In this document: piece after piece, positions 6,017-7,331 of the stretch
How positions within the stretch are numbered: position 1 is the first letter of the stretch
Layout of the letters: the number at the start of each line of letters is the position of its first letter
From: an uncultured Eubacteriales bacterium
Lineage (GTDB): Bacteria > Bacillota > Clostridia > Peptostreptococcales > Anaerovoracaceae
NCBI GenBank assembly: GCA_902797345.1
Contig: CADBSL010000157.1
Coordinates: 1 to 7,331, forward strand
Direction: 5' to 3'
Length of the DNA: 7,331 nucleotides
Program-made: the position numbers and the translations under genes
Notes under the pieces: model-generated
Seen by the model: the letters and a program-made list of their open reading frames with translations, nothing else
The model's database searches: none
What the model was told of the DNA's origin: nothing

Positions 6017-7030
6017 ATGATTAAAACGATCGTTATAGTTATTTTGATGCTCGAAGTGTTGATCATCGGTCACGAATTCGGGCATTTTATCACGGCCAAA
6101 AAATGCGGGATCACCGTCAACGAATTCGCTGTTGGGATGGGTCCGCTGCTGGCGAAAAAAGTGAAGAACGGCACTCAGTATTCCCTTCGGGCTTTTCCCA
6201 TCGGCGGTTATTGCGCCATGGAGGGGGAAGACGAAGACACCGGGACCGCAGGGAGCTTCGCCTCGAAATCGATCCCGAAGCGGATCCTGGTGGTCTCTGC
6301 CGGCGCCATCATGAATTATCTGATGGCGATCGTGATCCTCATCGTGATGCTGATGATCATCGGTTCTCCGGTGACGACCCTTTCCGGCGTGGTGGAAGGG
6401 GGCCCGGCGGAGAAGGCGGGGCTTCAGGCCGGCGACAAAATCGTGGCGGTGCAGGGCGTTCCCACAGACTCCTGGGAGGATGTGGTGGAGGAGATCTCCG
6501 AATCGAAAGTCGGAGATCAGCTCACCGTGACGGCGGTCCGGGATTCAAAAGAGATCACGGTCTCCGGAGTGGAAGTGCTGGAAAATGAAGAGGGAGGACT
6601 GTACATCGGCATCTACGCCGGGCGGCAGCCCAACTTTTTCAGTGCGGTGAAGAACTCCTTTGCGGAATCGGTGGAGCTGGTGAAGCTCATGTATCAGTCG
6701 CTGTGGATGCTCCTGACGGGCGGCGCGTCGGTGAATGACGTGGTGGGTCCGGTGGGCATCGTCTCCGTGATGGACGACGGCGTCCATACGGGAGGGCTGG
6801 TGTACGTGCTGTTCATGGCGGCGCTGATCAGCGTGAACCTGGCGGTGATCAACCTGCTGCCCCTGCCGGCGTTGGACGGGGGACGGTTGCTGTTCCTGCT
6901 GCTGTGCGCCATCACCGGGAAAGAACTGGATCCGGAGATCGAAGGACGGATCCATTACTTCGGATTTCTGCTGCTGATGTTGTTGGCGGTTTTGATCACC
7001 GTTAAGGATATCCATCAGTTTATTTTGTAG
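6017..7030 (+). CDS. rseP: Site-2 intramembrane metalloprotease RseP/RasP (M50)
   Basis: This zinc protease cuts membrane-spanning helices of regulators such as anti-sigma factors within the bilayer (RseA in E. coli, RsiW in Bacillus), after a first cut by another protease. The 337 residues show the family order: a first membrane helix with the zinc motif HEFGH at 19-23, SLRAFPIGGYCAMEGE at 56-71, a second helix at about 93-116, one PDZ domain at about 122-190 containing GPAEKAGLQAGDKI, GPVGI at 244-248, and the third zinc ligand D287 in NLLPLPALDGGR (279-290). It is shorter than B. subtilis RasP (about 420) but within the range of single-PDZ homologues. The start lies four bases after dxr with AAAGG at 6003-6007. 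No sigma/anti-sigma pair is nearby, so its substrate is unknown. Confidence 0.96.
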   Translation: MIKTIVIVILMLEVLIIGHEFGHFITAKKCGITVNEFAVGMGPLLAKKVKNGTQYSLRAFPIGGYCAMEGEDEDTGTAGSFASKSIPKRILVVSAGAIMNYLMAIVILIVMLMIIGSPVTTLSGVVEGGPAEKAGLQAGDKIVAVQGVPTDSWEDVVEEISESKVGDQLTVTAVRDSKEITVSGVEVLENEEGGLYIGIYAGRQPNFFSAVKNSFAESVELVKLMYQSLWMLLTGGASVNDVVGPVGIVSVMDDGVHTGGLVYVLFMAALISVNLAVINLLPLPALDGGRLLFLLLCAITGKELDPEIEGRIHYFGFLLLMLLAVLITVKDIHQFIL

Positions 7031-7053
7031 CTGGGAGCTGGGAGCTTCCAGCT
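7029..7053 (+). repeat. Degenerate AGCT-heptamer repeat, copy 2, with hairpin potential
   Basis: Heptamers AGCTGGG (7029-7035), AGCTGGG (7036-7042) and AGCTTCC (7043-7049), then AGCT. It begins inside the TAG stop of rseP (7028-7030) and fills most of the 38-base gap before ispG. Unlike copy 1 it can fold: AGCTGG at 7036-7041 pairs with CCAGCT at 7048-7053, or TAGCTGG at 7028-7034 with CCAGCTA at 7048-7054. No T tract follows, so it is not a standard terminator. Confidence 0.6.
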
Positions 7054-7068
7054 AACAAGGAGAATCAA

Positions 7069-7331
7069 ATGAAACAGACAAAGCAGATCCACTGCGGCAC
7101 CGTGGCCATCGGCGGCGGCGCCCCGGTGACGATCCAGTCCATGACCAATACAAAAACGGAAAACGTCCGGGAGACGGTGGATCAGATCCTGCGGCTGGAG
7201 GAAGCCGGCTGTGAGATCATCCGCTGTGCAGTGCCCACCATGGAGGCGGCAGCTGCCCTTTCGGAGATCCGGGAGAAGATCCACCTGCCTTTGGTGGCGG
7301 ACATCCACTTCGACTACCGGCTGGCGGTGGC
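7069..7331 (+). CDS. ispG: 4-hydroxy-3-methylbut-2-enyl diphosphate synthase, 5' part
   Basis: IspG (GcpE) is an iron-sulfur enzyme that reduces MEcPP to HMBPP, the last but one step of the MEP route. The visible 87 codons cover about a quarter of the protein and form the start of its TIM-barrel domain: VTIQSMTNTKTENVRETVDQ (20-39), LEEAGCEIIRCAVPTMEAAAAL (about 43-64) and LPLVADIHFDYRLAV (73-87) closely match the family. The C-terminal cluster-binding cysteines lie beyond the window. AAGGAGA at 7057-7063 gives a clear start at 7069. The gene is cut by the window edge, not broken. It continues the rseP-ispG order common in Firmicutes, probably on the same transcript. Confidence 0.95.
   Translation, partial: MKQTKQIHCGTVAIGGGAPVTIQSMTNTKTENVRETVDQILRLEEAGCEIIRCAVPTMEAAAALSEIREKIHLPLVADIHFDYRLAV

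Overview
The window is a stretch of bacterial chromosome, GC-rich and coding almost end to end on the plus strand. Gene order (pyrH, frr, uppS, cdsA, dxr, rseP, ispG), strong GGAGG-type ribosome binding sites and a TTG start point to a Firmicute. The moderately high GC, a prepilin peptidase of the small type and an aspartate transcarbamylase carrying a PyrI-like zinc domain suggest a member of Clostridia. The genus cannot be told from the sequence.

Layout. Bases 1-511 hold the possible tail of an unknown gene, overlapped by ATGA with a small A24-family prepilin peptidase. A promoter buried in the 3' end of that gene (TATAAT overlapping its stop codon) serves pyrB at 543-1643, which encodes a catalytic ATCase chain ending in a four-cysteine zinc domain. 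A second good promoter at 1652-1680 begins the conserved cluster: pyrH (UMP kinase), frr (ribosome recycling factor), a tiny TTG-started PASTA-like protein, then after a 93-base gap uppS, cdsA, dxr, rseP and the first 87 codons of ispG. Gaps from uppS to rseP are 0-4 bases, so these four genes are almost certainly co-transcribed and translationally coupled.

How the genes work together. pyrB and pyrH are two steps of pyrimidine nucleotide synthesis. dxr and ispG are steps of the MEP route to isoprenoid precursors; uppS uses these precursors to make undecaprenyl diphosphate, the lipid carrier for peptidoglycan and other wall polymers. cdsA makes CDP-diacylglycerol for phospholipids, and rseP is an intramembrane protease that cleaves membrane-bound regulators. 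frr serves translation. The cluster therefore joins translation and nucleotide supply to envelope building.

Less ordinary points are the ATCase-zinc domain fusion without the allosteric domain, the 62-residue stand-alone PASTA-like protein between frr and uppS, and a degenerate heptamer repeat based on AGCT that appears in both of the window's longer gaps downstream of frr (before uppS and before ispG). No mobile element, CRISPR array, tRNA or rRNA was seen. I do not see a wholly new system here; most of the window is a conserved housekeeping cluster.
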